Below, piece by piece: positions 8,299-16,484 of a stretch of 43,388 bases of DNA. The stretch covers positions 1 through 43,388 of the forward strand of contig NZ_JAJQVM010000037.1 of the NCBI RefSeq assembly GCF_021234875.1, given 5' to 3'. Position 1 is the first letter of the stretch; the number at the start of each line of letters is the position of its first letter. Position numbers and translations under genes: made by a program. Under the pieces are notes generated by a model that worked only from the letters and a program-made list of their open reading frames with translations, was not told the DNA's origin and ran no database searches. The stretch comes from Marinibactrum halimedae (lineage in GTDB: Bacteria; Pseudomonadota; Gammaproteobacteria; Pseudomonadales; Cellvibrionaceae).

Positions 8299-9199
8299 TG
8301 CGAATCATCACCTGATGGCTAAGTGTAATGGCTTGATTAGCTTCAGAAATTGGCAAGTTAATAGAAACCAATGTATTGACCGTCTCCGTTGCAAGAGACA
8401 CCGAAAAAGCGGCAGCACCATTAACACCATCCATCAATAACACACTGTTACCGCTTGGCGTACCGAGTGAAAGTGCACTGTTGAGTGGGTAAGTGTTAGC
8501 GGGGGTATAGGCATCATAAAGTCGTAACTGATCACCCGACACACAAATTTGACGAGGAAACGTCGCCACAAACATTCGTCGATTAACCGAATTACGCACA
8601 AACTGCTTGGCACTGTGCGACACCACATTCGGCACTATTGATGTATCCACACCGCCCCACAAAGCCAATGCCGCCGACGAACTGCCCGATGCATACAATT
8701 CACTTGGCAGTAAACCACCCACCGAGACATAAACCGGCACACCAGAAGACAGAGAAAGCGGCGCTGTGTTTAGCGTGCTGGTAGTGTTGCCATTTTCGAC
8801 ATCCCCTACCACACCCAAGTAATTCGCCCCCCCAATAATAGGGATGTACTCAATACACTGGCCCGAGCTGTTCGAGCGCACACTGTTCGGTAGTGCCATA
8901 CGAAGCTCTCGGGTAATCCGTTCAAGCGCCTGTCGTCCTTTTTGGGTAAGCGCAAAACGCGCTTTCGACTGGGTATAACTGGTAATGGAACTGGTGACAA
9001 ATTGCGTACTCAATACCGCCAGAATCGATAAAATTACCATCACGGTAATCAATTCGATCAGCGTAAAGGCTTGCTGCCGACGATACGGGCTTCGTTCTAA
9101 CGGACTCCGCTCTAACTGCACCCTCTTTAATTGCCATTTCTGTAAATAAGAGCGCTTTGCAATCGTGAGGGGAGAAAACTCAGACTTTACTGGAACCAT
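8288..9199 (-). CDS. mshO: MSHA minor pilin MshO (PilW-like)
   Basis: A 303-residue minor pseudopilin-like protein. The prepilin site is RRQQA followed by FTLIELITVMVILSILAV, so residue -1 is Ala rather than the usual Gly, and the leader is unusually long (44 residues). Inside the leader is a duplicated LERSP. The rest is Ser/Ala/Val-rich with few charges, like MshO/PilW proteins. The ATG overlaps the stop of mshD by one base (TAATG), showing tight coupling. If the true start is further in, no in-frame ATG fits before FTLIEL, so the long leader seems real unless a GTG or TTG is used. It should be processed by a PilD-type peptidase and join the tip complex with MshC, D and P. Confidence 0.8.
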   Translation of the reverse strand: MVPVKSEFSPLTIAKRSYLQKWQLKRVQLERSPLERSPYRRQQAFTLIELITVMVILSILAVLSTQFVTSSITSYTQSKARFALTQKGRQALERITRELRMALPNSVRSNSSGQCIEYIPIIGGANYLGVVGDVENGNTTSTLNTAPLSLSSGVPVYVSVGGLLPSELYASGSSSAALALWGGVDTSIVPNVVSHSAKQFVRNSVNRRMFVATFPRQICVSGDQLRLYDAYTPANTYPLNSALSLGTPSGNSVLLMDGVNGAAAFSVSLATETVNTLVSINLPISEANQAITLSHQVMIRNVP

Positions 9200-9714
9200 T
9201 AAAAGTTAGCCTTATAGGCACTGAGTACCGTTTGTGCGCCCCCACTGGCGGTGGCAGTGACAGTAATTAGCCGGGCCCCATCGCCCGCCAAACCCAAATC
9301 GGCTCCGGCATCCACCACCGTAACCGCTGTAGAACACCGAGTGGCACTGTTGTCAGTGCTATTGTGGTAATCCAACACATCATCAAAATCAGCATCTGCC
9401 GTTCCGGCGCAGGTTACGCCCTCTGCATCAAAACTATTACAAGCGGGGATGCCACCTGTGGGGGTGTTTTCATCAAACTTTCGCGCCAAAATTTCATCCA
9501 TTTTCGCTTGTGCGCACTCTAATGCTCGGGTTTGGTCAATGGGGTTTACGCTGTTGGCCACTGATTGATTGTACACTCCAATGACGGCCGCCAACGCCGT
9601 ACTCACCACCACCATAAAGACAATCAGCTCCACCAAAGAGGCACCCCATTGCCGTGACAGCCTATTCTGAGTGAATATCACTTTATTAGTGTGCATAACG
9701 GCATTAGTGCACAT
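9199..9714 (-). CDS. mshD: MSHA minor pilin MshD (PilV-like)
   Basis: A 171-residue prepilin. The leader ends in LSRQWG and the mature protein starts ASLVELIVFMVVVSTALAAV, with Gly at -1 and Glu at +5 but Ala instead of Phe at +1, as is common for MshD/PilV. The segment ALECAQAKMDEILARKFDE is typical of this family. Several cysteines (in IPACNSF, VTCAG, ATRCST) may form disulfides in the globular part. GGAGG, inside the end of mshC, precedes the ATG, and the two genes overlap by 11 bases. Role: initiation or tip component of the MSHA pilus. Confidence 0.8.
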   Translation of the reverse strand: MCTNAVMHTNKVIFTQNRLSRQWGASLVELIVFMVVVSTALAAVIGVYNQSVANSVNPIDQTRALECAQAKMDEILARKFDENTPTGGIPACNSFDAEGVTCAGTADADFDDVLDYHNSTDNSATRCSTAVTVVDAGADLGLAGDGARLITVTATASGGAQTVLSAYKANF

Positions 9715-10120
9715 AACCGCTCGCCTCCACCGTCACCTGAGTGGACGCACCATCATGGGAAAGCGTAAAAACCGTTGCAGTGGTCTCCCCCATCTTATTG
9801 TAAGCCAAGGTTACTGCCGGACTCACCGTCACCCCATTGGATAACACTACTGGGTACTGCACCCCAGCACTGCTTAAGCTAGCACCACTGGCTTGTACAT
9901 CGATGGCCGCGCCGGAAGTCACAAAGGTAATGGGATTGGCAGCAGAATCGCGAGACATGGCAATTTGCTGAGCAAAGAAAAGGGCCGCAATCAAATCGTC
10001 GCGGCCAGAGGAAAGGTTCGAATCAATCGAACTGAAGCGATTACCCACATACACGCTGATAATCGCCACAATCAGCAATACGGTAATTAATTCAATTAGC
10101 GTAAAGCCATTTCGATGCAT
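9704..10120 (-). CDS. mshC: MSHA minor pilin MshC (FimT/GspH-like)
   Basis: A 138-residue minor pilin with a very short leader, MHRNG, followed by FTLIELITVLLIVAIISVYV (Gly -1, Phe +1, Glu +5). The RDDLIAALFFAQQIAMSRDS segment is the FimT/GspH-type helix that follows the hydrophobic stalk in this family. It lies 23 bases after mshA and overlaps mshD. It should be part of the minor-pilin complex that primes MSHA assembly. Confidence 0.8.
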   Translation of the reverse strand: MHRNGFTLIELITVLLIVAIISVYVGNRFSSIDSNLSSGRDDLIAALFFAQQIAMSRDSAANPITFVTSGAAIDVQASGASLSSAGVQYPVVLSNGVTVSPAVTLAYNKMGETTATVFTLSHDGASTQVTVEASGYVH

Positions 10121-10143
10121 AAATTAGAGACTAAGCCTTTAAT

Positions 10144-10596
10144 TTAAGGAGTCGTAGCTGGAGCAACAACATTATATGCAGTGAAAAACTCTGAAGGTGA
10201 ATCTGATGCATCAAAAGCATTATTGTCATTTGAATCGACAGAAACTGTACACTGAGCACTGTCACCTTCAGCAGCACCAACGGCATTAGTCGATATGAAA
10301 TATCCATTTGGTAAACCGCCATCTAGGAGAGCTGCAACATTGTTACAAGTAGTCACACTAACTATTGAGTTCGCTTCGGTCGGTAAACCCGCATCAGCAG
10401 CAATATTGTTGGCATGATTAAGTGCAGCAGCACTGGCCAACCCACCCGCAACGCCCTGAACAGCAGCTTGTTCAGCAGCATCAGATAAGTTTAAAAATCT
10501 CGGAATTGCCGTCGCGGCAAGAATTCCCAAAATAACAATAACCGAAATCAATTCAATTAAAGTGAAACCCGCTTGCTGTTGTTTCATGGTGTGCAT
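10144..10596 (-). CDS. mshA: MSHA major pilin MshA
   Basis: The 150-residue type IVa major pilin. The leader MHTMKQQQAG precedes FTLIELISVIVILGILAATA, with Gly -1, Phe +1 and Glu +5, and IPRFLNLSDAAEQAAVQGVAGG follows in the way typical of MshA. Two cysteines (in VTTCNN and AQCTVS) would form the disulfide loop. Compared with the 170-180 residues of some MshA proteins, the variable C-terminal part is compact and acidic. The first ATG is preferred since GGAG stands nine bases upstream; ATG at codon 4 is possible. A 520-base gap upstream suggests its own promoter, as expected for the most abundant subunit. Confidence 0.9.
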   Translation of the reverse strand: MHTMKQQQAGFTLIELISVIVILGILAATAIPRFLNLSDAAEQAAVQGVAGGLASAAALNHANNIAADAGLPTEANSIVSVTTCNNVAALLDGGLPNGYFISTNAVGAAEGDSAQCTVSVDSNDNNAFDASDSPSEFFTAYNVVAPATTP

Positions 10597-11116
10597 AATA
10601 AATTACTCCAAATTACTGAGGAACCGGTGCGCTTACCCCGCGCCCTTAGGCTTTAAAAATCCGCGTAAACTTCAAAAAAAATCGGCACAAAGCTACGCAG
10701 GCAATTACCGCCTCTGTGTAAGCATAGGCTTTTATCCGCCTATTTTGATGCCATTCCAGAGGCTAATCACACCCAAACCACCACCAATAAGAGTGGCAAT
10801 ATCGAAAGTGAGTGCATTTTTATTATTGTCATCTCACTCATTATTAATTGAGCGGCCAATTCAGCAAAGCGGTTAAAACCTTGCCTTCTTTAATATTTAA
10901 CCCTCACTCAAGAATAAATAGATCTTTACATAGATAAATTTATTTTCAAAATGATTTTTTAATACTTAGTAAAAAAAACGTCTTTGATGACAAATGGCTT
11001 ACATTTCTGCAAAAACGTCCACTTTAAAAACTTTTTCCCATAGAACAATCAAAAAACCTAACTATAAAATATAAAACCACGCTTAACCCAACAATCACAA
11101 CCACTCTAGATAAGCT
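10597..11116. promoter_or_regulatory. Large gap upstream of mshA
   Basis: A 520-base stretch with no pilin signature (no FTLIEL-type segment in any frame), so mshB is not here. It is strongly A/T-rich between 10890 and 11100. It contains an inverted repeat, ATAGGC and GCCTAT, at 10724-10743, and two direct AAAACGTC copies near 10976 and 11013. The mshA ribosome-binding site GGAG lies at its 10597 end. It probably holds a strong mshA promoter and a long leader, but no promoter could be assigned with confidence. Confidence 0.45.
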
Positions 11117-11671
11117 TTACAACGAGAAATGGGTAGATACCGCAACCCGCCCATTACGCAAATTATAATCAAAAAATAACGTATCATTATTTTTTATAGC
11201 CAATTCATACCGACAAATATAAGAGTCTGGCATTGATACGTGATAAGTCGCTCGCCCGCGATTTTCATCCCCCTGTATGGTGGCATCGATACTGCTCTGC
11301 GAGATCCCTAGCCATAAAAAAAAGCACTCTTGGGGAGTTTGGTTATGAATAGAGGGAGATCCACTTTCTCCTGCCGACGCCGCCCAACCAAATTCATTTA
11401 AATGAACAGTCACCCCTTCCATATCGACAGAATGAATTTCTCCGCGCTCTGTTCGATTCACCAACCAATGCCCCCTCAAACTGGACACGGACGATGCAAA
11501 ACTTCTGGCCGATGCATTAATGAGTGCTTTTTGAGCCTCTTCCTGTGATTGCAAATAATACTTAATGCCTATGGCTGCCAATACACCAATCACCGTAATT
11601 ACGATAATAAACTCAAACAAGCTGTAACCACCAATACTACGATTTTTGTGTCTGGCACGTACCATACTCAA
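11117..11671 (-). CDS. mshF: MSHA minor pilin, MshF/MshB-like
   Basis: A 184-residue prepilin-like protein: leader ending NRSIGG, then YSLFEFIIVITVIGVLAAIG, with Gly at -1 and Glu at +5 and Tyr in place of Phe at +1. The globular part contains SLRGHWLVN, VHLNEFGW and ECFFLWLGI, features I associate with MshF (conserved Trp, Asn-Glu-x-Gly-Trp, Cys). In Vibrio two genes, mshF and mshB, lie between mshG and mshA; only this one is found here. By position it could stand for either or do both jobs. The family call is moderate; the prepilin nature is strong. The 11-bp direct repeats 55 bases upstream make it likely to be the first gene of the structural operon. Confidence 0.65.
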   Translation of the reverse strand: MSMVRARHKNRSIGGYSLFEFIIVITVIGVLAAIGIKYYLQSQEEAQKALINASARSFASSVSSLRGHWLVNRTERGEIHSVDMEGVTVHLNEFGWAASAGESGSPSIHNQTPQECFFLWLGISQSSIDATIQGDENRGRATYHVSMPDSYICRYELAIKNNDTLFFDYNLRNGRVAVSTHFSL

Positions 11672-11725
11672 CAGCCTAAATAGGGTTTACCGTTTGGTTT
11701 TATCATCTCACCTCTTTCCTGCTCT

Positions 11726-11758
11726 CTTAAGTTAACCTTAAGTTAATCTTTACTTAAC
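11726..11758 (-). promoter_or_regulatory. Three 11-bp direct repeats, candidate OmpR/PhoB-family operator
   Basis: On the minus strand three units follow each other without spacing: GTTAAGTAAAG, ATTAACTTAAG and GTTAACTTAAG. The exact 11-base period is what winged-helix response regulators of the OmpR/PhoB family bind. The array lies between mshG and the pilin gene beginning at 11671, ending about 55 bases before its ATG, where an activator would replace a -35 element. This is a pattern-based call; the regulator is unknown. Confidence 0.45.
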
Positions 11759-11777
11759 TTTTACGCCTGATTTAATC

Positions 11778-13007
11778 TTACTTCTGAATGTTGTACATTT
11801 CCCACATGGGTAAGAAGATACCCAACGCTAAAATCATGACAAACACTGCCATAATCACCAAAATAATCGGCTCGATACGATCAGAAAGTTTACTCACATC
11901 ATAATCCACTTCCCGTTCGTAAAACTCAGCCACTTCTTTTAACAACTCGTCTACCTGCCCGCTCTCTTCGCCGACAGAAACCATTTGCAAAACCAACGGC
12001 GTAAACATTTTACTGGCAGTGTGCGTACGAATTAAACTTTCTCCGCGCTCAACACCGCTTTTCATACCTAAAATTTTTTCCATTAAAAATCGATTATCGA
12101 TACTCTCGGCACACAGCGCCAATGCGGTAGGTAACGGAACACCCGAACTTGACATTAAACTGAAAGAACGAGCATAACGAGCCAAAGAAGCTCGATTAAT
12201 AATGTCGCCGATAATGGGTAATCGAATTTTCGTTTCTCCCCAAAAACGCTGCCCATTATCGGTTTTCATATAGCGCCACCATAGGCCAACCGACACTGCC
12301 ACTACAATCAGCATATGTGGCCAATAGTTAACGAACGTATCCGAAACACCGATCAATATTTTTGTAGGCAAAGGTAATTCCGCATCAAAGCGAGAAAACA
12401 TATTCGCAAAGGCTGGGATCACGAAAATATTAATCACCACCATAGCCACTGCCAAAGCAATTAATACAAAACTGGGATACCGTAATGCCGATTTAATGCG
12501 CCGAGCCGTATCCAATTCCCGCTCTAAATATTCAGCCATTTGCAAAAAAACGCTGTCTAGTCGGCCACTGTTTTCACCCACTCTAACCATACTGATAAAG
12601 AGCGAACTGAAAACATCCGTGTGATAACGCATAGACACCGATAACTCCATACCGGCTTCTAGACGATCTGCAATTTCAAATAATGTTTTTTGCAATACGT
12701 AATGCTTAATGGATTCTGCCAACCCTCGTACCCCCCGCACTAACGGGATACCCGCTTTAGTGATGGTATACATCTGCCGACAAAGAATAATTAACTCCTC
12801 CACCGACACACCACTGGAGCCCATCAAGCGCTGAAACCTAACCTCCAGGGGTACTTGCTCCTTCACGTCTGAAGCCGGGTTGATGGCAACAGGCGTAATG
12901 CCCCGCCCCATCAGTGTACTTGCCACAGCATCCATTGTGGCTGCTTCTTGTTGGCCTTTTACCTGCCCACCTTTTCCGTCGCGCCCTACGTAGGCAAATA
13001 ATGGCAT
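11778..13007 (-). CDS. mshG: MSHA platform protein MshG (PilC/GspF family)
   Basis: A 409-residue polytopic inner-membrane protein that links the assembly ATPase to pilin addition. It shows the two-repeat GspF layout: each repeat starts with a cytoplasmic helical domain (FQRLMGSSGVSVEELIILCR... and FSLMSSSGVPLPTALAL) with the MVRVGENSGRLD and MVSVGEESGQVD signatures, and membrane helices near residues 172-195, 225-245 and 380-402. Length and motifs are normal. The N-terminal MPLFAYVGRDGKGG segment is the usual MshG/PilC start. It lies 98 bases downstream of mshE. Confidence 0.92.
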   Translation of the reverse strand: MPLFAYVGRDGKGGQVKGQQEAATMDAVASTLMGRGITPVAINPASDVKEQVPLEVRFQRLMGSSGVSVEELIILCRQMYTITKAGIPLVRGVRGLAESIKHYVLQKTLFEIADRLEAGMELSVSMRYHTDVFSSLFISMVRVGENSGRLDSVFLQMAEYLERELDTARRIKSALRYPSFVLIALAVAMVVINIFVIPAFANMFSRFDAELPLPTKILIGVSDTFVNYWPHMLIVVAVSVGLWWRYMKTDNGQRFWGETKIRLPIIGDIINRASLARYARSFSLMSSSGVPLPTALALCAESIDNRFLMEKILGMKSGVERGESLIRTHTASKMFTPLVLQMVSVGEESGQVDELLKEVAEFYEREVDYDVSKLSDRIEPIILVIMAVFVMILALGIFLPMWEMYNIQK

Positions 13008-13105
13008 CTTCTCTTTCGCACTCGTATCGTCAGTTAATTAAGTTCAGTTCAACAGTAATTAAAAACATTCTCTTTTCTAAAACAGGTCAAGCAATAAAGG
13101 GGCAA

Positions 13106-14851
13106 TTAGAGGATGGCGGCTGCCTCATCTTCCACTTCTGCCGACACTTTCATTACCTCTTCTAATGTTGTAATGCCTTGTAGAGCATACTCTAAAGCAC
13201 CGATACTCAATGGCTGAAAATTCGGGTTACGTTGCGCGGCTTCATGAAAATCAACATGGCTGTTATCGCGTAGAGCGGTGGCCATTTCGCTATTAATATC
13301 CAGCATTTCAAACACCCCGATTCGGCCACGATACCCCGTATTAAAACAATGCGGACACCCCGCACCTTTTTTAAATCGAGCGTTGGAAAAGTCCAAACGG
13401 GAAGCCAGAGCGTTGAGAAGTTGCTGCTCAGATTCATCCGGTTGGTGATCCGTCGCACAAGTGCTACACACGCGTCGAACCAATCGCTGAGCAATAATGG
13501 CTTTTAGCGAAGAGGCTACAAGAAAAGAATCCACCCCCATATCCACCAAACGCAGCGCTGAACTCACGGCATCATTCGTGTGTAAAGTGGATAGTACCAA
13601 GTGTCCGGTCATGGCGGCTCTCAATGCAATTTCCGCAGACTCACCATCACGAATCTCACCAATCAATAAAATATCCGGGTCTTGTCGCAACGTCGCCTTC
13701 AGGACTTTCCCGAAACTTAAATCAATACGCTCGTTAATTTGCACTTGGCTGATTCGAGGCAAGCGATATTCCACCGGGTCTTCAACGGTGATGATTTTTT
13801 TCTCTGGCCGATTTAATTCAGACAATGCGCCATAAAGTGTGGTGGTTTTCCCCGAACCCGTCGGCCCGGTCACCAAAATTAATCCATGAGGTCGATGAAT
13901 GGTTTTACGAAAACGCGATTGCATTTCTGCGGGCATACCCACTGCATCCAACTTTCGTACGCCCTCTGACTGATCTAACAGCCGCATCACCACCGATTCA
14001 CCAAACTGTACGGGCATGGTAGAAATCCGAACATCGACGTTTTGGTTTCTCACCCGCAAATTAAAGCGGCCATCTTGTGGTAAACGTTTTTCGGAGATAT
14101 TCAAATTGGACATCAACTTCAAACGCACCACTAACGCACTAGCAATGCGTTTTTCATTCATCACCTGCTCAGACAGCACACCATCAATACGCTGACGAAT
14201 GCGCAGCACTTGTTCGTCCGGCTCAATATGAATATCAGATGCTTTGGCATTAATCGCTTCTTCAAAGATTTTTTGTAATAACTTCACCACCGGGGCATCG
14301 GTATCTTCCGCATCAGTAACGATATCGGCCAAATCCAGCGCGGCGTCGTCCAGCTCCTCATCCATTTCTTGGGCAAGCGAAGCAATTTCATCTTGACGAG
14401 AATACGCAATATCAAGAATGTCTAATAATTCAGATTCCCTCACCACTGCTTGACGAATGGGCTTATGAATCACACGGCTAAGATCATCTAATCCGAAAAT
14501 ATCGGTGGGATCTGCCATACCGAGCAAAATACTATCGGCATCTTCACTTAATGGAATCACACGATACCGGCGGGCCAAAGTTTCGGGTAAAGATTGCACC
14601 AGTGCGGAATCAAACCGAAACTGTTTTAGCTCAACAAACGGGATATCTAACTGTTGAGACAATAATGTCAGCAATGCATTTTCTTCGACATAGCCCAACT
14701 CCACCAACATGCGGCCTAATTTTCGTCCGGTTTTTTTCTGTTCAGACAGAGCATGATCCAGCTGAGAAGGGTCGATCATTTGATGGGCGACCAAAAGATC
14801 ACCGATACGAATTCGCTTTTGTGTAGTAGCAGGTTGTGACATCAAACTCAC
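13106..14851 (-). CDS. mshE: MSHA assembly ATPase MshE with c-di-GMP-binding MshEN domain
   Basis: A 581-residue GspE/PilB-type hexameric ATPase that powers pilus extension. The N-terminal MshEN domain has both tandem c-di-GMP motifs: RIGDLLVAHQMIDPSQLDHA near residues 15-34 and KLGRMLVELGYVEENALL near 44-61, each followed by an SEQ/SQQ ending. The catalytic part has Walker A GPTGSGKTTT near 328-337, an Asp box, Walker B LLIGEIRD, the His box, and a four-Cys zinc site (CSTC and CPHC, separated by a long loop). In Vibrio cholerae, MshE binds c-di-GMP through this motif pair, so pilus production here is probably coupled to that messenger. A 127-base gap separates it from mshN, where a secondary promoter could lie. 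Confidence 0.95.
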   Translation of the reverse strand: MSLMSQPATTQKRIRIGDLLVAHQMIDPSQLDHALSEQKKTGRKLGRMLVELGYVEENALLTLLSQQLDIPFVELKQFRFDSALVQSLPETLARRYRVIPLSEDADSILLGMADPTDIFGLDDLSRVIHKPIRQAVVRESELLDILDIAYSRQDEIASLAQEMDEELDDAALDLADIVTDAEDTDAPVVKLLQKIFEEAINAKASDIHIEPDEQVLRIRQRIDGVLSEQVMNEKRIASALVVRLKLMSNLNISEKRLPQDGRFNLRVRNQNVDVRISTMPVQFGESVVMRLLDQSEGVRKLDAVGMPAEMQSRFRKTIHRPHGLILVTGPTGSGKTTTLYGALSELNRPEKKIITVEDPVEYRLPRISQVQINERIDLSFGKVLKATLRQDPDILLIGEIRDGESAEIALRAAMTGHLVLSTLHTNDAVSSALRLVDMGVDSFLVASSLKAIIAQRLVRRVCSTCATDHQPDESEQQLLNALASRLDFSNARFKKGAGCPHCFNTGYRGRIGVFEMLDINSEMATALRDNSHVDFHEAAQRNPNFQPLSIGALEYALQGITTLEEVMKVSAEVEDEAAAIL

Positions 14852-14978
14852 TCAAAAGAAATTAGGGCTTCTGGGATTTATATAGTTGTTACTTATGATT
14901 TCAGCCAGAAAATGTCCCCTTTTTCGTATGTAGCGTATAAAAAGGTGCCGTACTGGCTATTTTCCCAACACATTGAAG

Positions 14979-16484
14979 CTATTGTGAAAAGTGGTAATGG
15001 TTTCCCAGCGCAGCTAAACGCTGATCAATGTACGCTCGAATATCCGCTTGGCCTTGGTGAAAAGGGCGTGCTCTCAGAAAAGCTCGGCGAGCCTCTGTAA
15101 ATTCAGAAAGCGCATCATAAGCAATGGCCAACCCCAACCAATAACGCCCATTACTCGGGGCATCAGCCGCCAAACGTTCGTAAATCAAGGCAGATTTTTC
15201 ATAAATACCCAAAGTCTGGTACATACCGGCCAGCAAACTGTAATAGTCATGATGCTGTTGAAGAGGAGGTAAATTCGCCTCAAGTAACGCAATAGCCTTG
15301 TTAGATTGCCCTAAATGCAATAGCACCCGAGCATCCAACTGGCGTAATTTCACTTCTGGAATCACATCGCGAGCATGTTCAATTAGGGTTAATGCAGAAG
15401 CAGAATCGTCGGCCTTTACGTAAAGGTCGACCACATACTCCAGTGCCTCAAATGCTGAGGGGTACTTCAGCAATAATGCTTCCAATCGCCCCAACGCCTT
15501 TACCCAGTTCCCATTATCTACCTGTTCTCTGGCGTACACCAATGCAGCATGAGTGTCTAAACGCTGTTGAGTTTCAGGGCTGACTTGTCGCTCAATAGTG
15601 GCAACGGTGTCTTTTTCTTCCTGGTGAACTTTCAGCACCGGACGTAACGCCAGCAACCCAGCATCGCCGGGAAAGAAACTAAGGCCTCGTTCGATCAAGC
15701 GCTCTGCCCGCAGAAAATTCTCAGACATCAACGCATTTTTTGCTAACGCTTCATAACGCGTGGCAATGGCTTGCATACCTGCCAGTGCTTTTAGATTGCC
15801 TGGCTCCAATCGCAATACTTCCTGATAGAGCGAATACGCATTATTGCCCTCAGGCACCGTAAGCCGATCATGGTCAAGCGCAAACGCCGCTTGGGAAAGT
15901 AATCGCTCCAGCGCCTGAGCGAATCTCAATGCCGATTCATCACGCGCTTTTGGCAACGAATCCACCACTTTGAGAGGAGCTGACTCATTTCTGGGTACAT
16001 CGTTAGCCAATGCATCAACCGACACAACTGAGGCACCTTCCACAATGCCCCCCCCTTCTACAATGGACTCACCTTCTGCTTCCAATGCGTTTTTTTCCGC
16101 CATTATGGATTCTTTAAAAAGCCCTGAATGGCCTGTGTCTTGATGACCTGTGTCTCGATGGCCTGTGTCCTGATGCCTCGGTTCGACCATGTGCATTAAA
16201 CCTCCATGATCAAGTACCAACGCACTACCCACCAACACTAAAGCAACACATCCCCCAATAAACGGCCCCTTAAAGGCTTTACTTGCTAATGAGCCAAAGT
16301 TGTTGAAACTAGAGTTGTTGAAACCAGAGTTGTTGAAACTAGAGTTGCTGAGACCAGAGCTATTACAACCAAGACTATTCAAACGAGAATCATCTGGGCC
16401 AGGTCTCGGTTCAATAGTCTTTGAAGGCTTCGGCGACGCCCCTCGATCCTGAAGATCTTGTAGCATTTGCTGCATTAGGCTCAT
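14979..16484 (-). CDS. mshN: MSHA biogenesis TPR protein MshN
   Basis: A 501-residue protein with a short cytoplasmic N-terminus (MSLMQQMLQDLQDRG, the MshN hallmark), a Ser/Asn repeat, a single membrane helix around residues 68-88 (FIGGCVALVLVGSALVLDHG) and a periplasmic domain of TPR-like helical repeats (residues about 225 to the end). The ATG overlaps the mshM stop as ATGA, which decides the start; the open frame extends 28 codons further but that part lies within mshM. Two coding minisatellites flank the membrane helix: SSFNN/SGFNN-type repeats before it and DTGH(Q/R) repeats after it. Its role is probably scaffolding in the secretin/inner-membrane assembly. The repeats make the juxtamembrane linkers prone to length change. 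Confidence 0.88.
   Translation of the reverse strand: MSLMQQMLQDLQDRGASPKPSKTIEPRPGPDDSRLNSLGCNSSGLSNSSFNNSGFNNSSFNNFGSLASKAFKGPFIGGCVALVLVGSALVLDHGGLMHMVEPRHQDTGHRDTGHQDTGHSGLFKESIMAEKNALEAEGESIVEGGGIVEGASVVSVDALANDVPRNESAPLKVVDSLPKARDESALRFAQALERLLSQAAFALDHDRLTVPEGNNAYSLYQEVLRLEPGNLKALAGMQAIATRYEALAKNALMSENFLRAERLIERGLSFFPGDAGLLALRPVLKVHQEEKDTVATIERQVSPETQQRLDTHAALVYAREQVDNGNWVKALGRLEALLLKYPSAFEALEYVVDLYVKADDSASALTLIEHARDVIPEVKLRQLDARVLLHLGQSNKAIALLEANLPPLQQHHDYYSLLAGMYQTLGIYEKSALIYERLAADAPSNGRYWLGLAIAYDALSEFTEARRAFLRARPFHQGQADIRAYIDQRLAALGNHYHFSQ
16128..16172. repeat. 15-bp coding tandem repeat in mshN (DTGHQ/R unit)
   Basis: Three adjacent 15-base units of the form ATGGCCTGTGTCYTG with two or three changes between copies. 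On the coding strand they give GH(Q/R)DT pentapeptides just outside the membrane helix of MshN. Being in-frame, copy-number change would not disrupt the gene. Confidence 0.9.
16300..16374. repeat. 15-bp coding tandem repeat in mshN (SxFNN unit)
   Basis: Five degenerate 15-base units, the first and third being TTGTTGAAACTAGAG exactly and the others diverging progressively. They encode (S)SFNN/SGFNN/SGLSN pentapeptides on the cytoplasmic side of the MshN membrane helix. Divergence increases to one end, as in an array growing by slippage at the other. Confidence 0.9.

Noticed and set aside
10562-10876. Plus-strand open frame of 104 codons opposite the start of mshA and its upstream gap
   Set aside because: Cys/Pro/Ile-rich composition without domain features, overlapping the mshA start on the other strand; reads as a chance frame.
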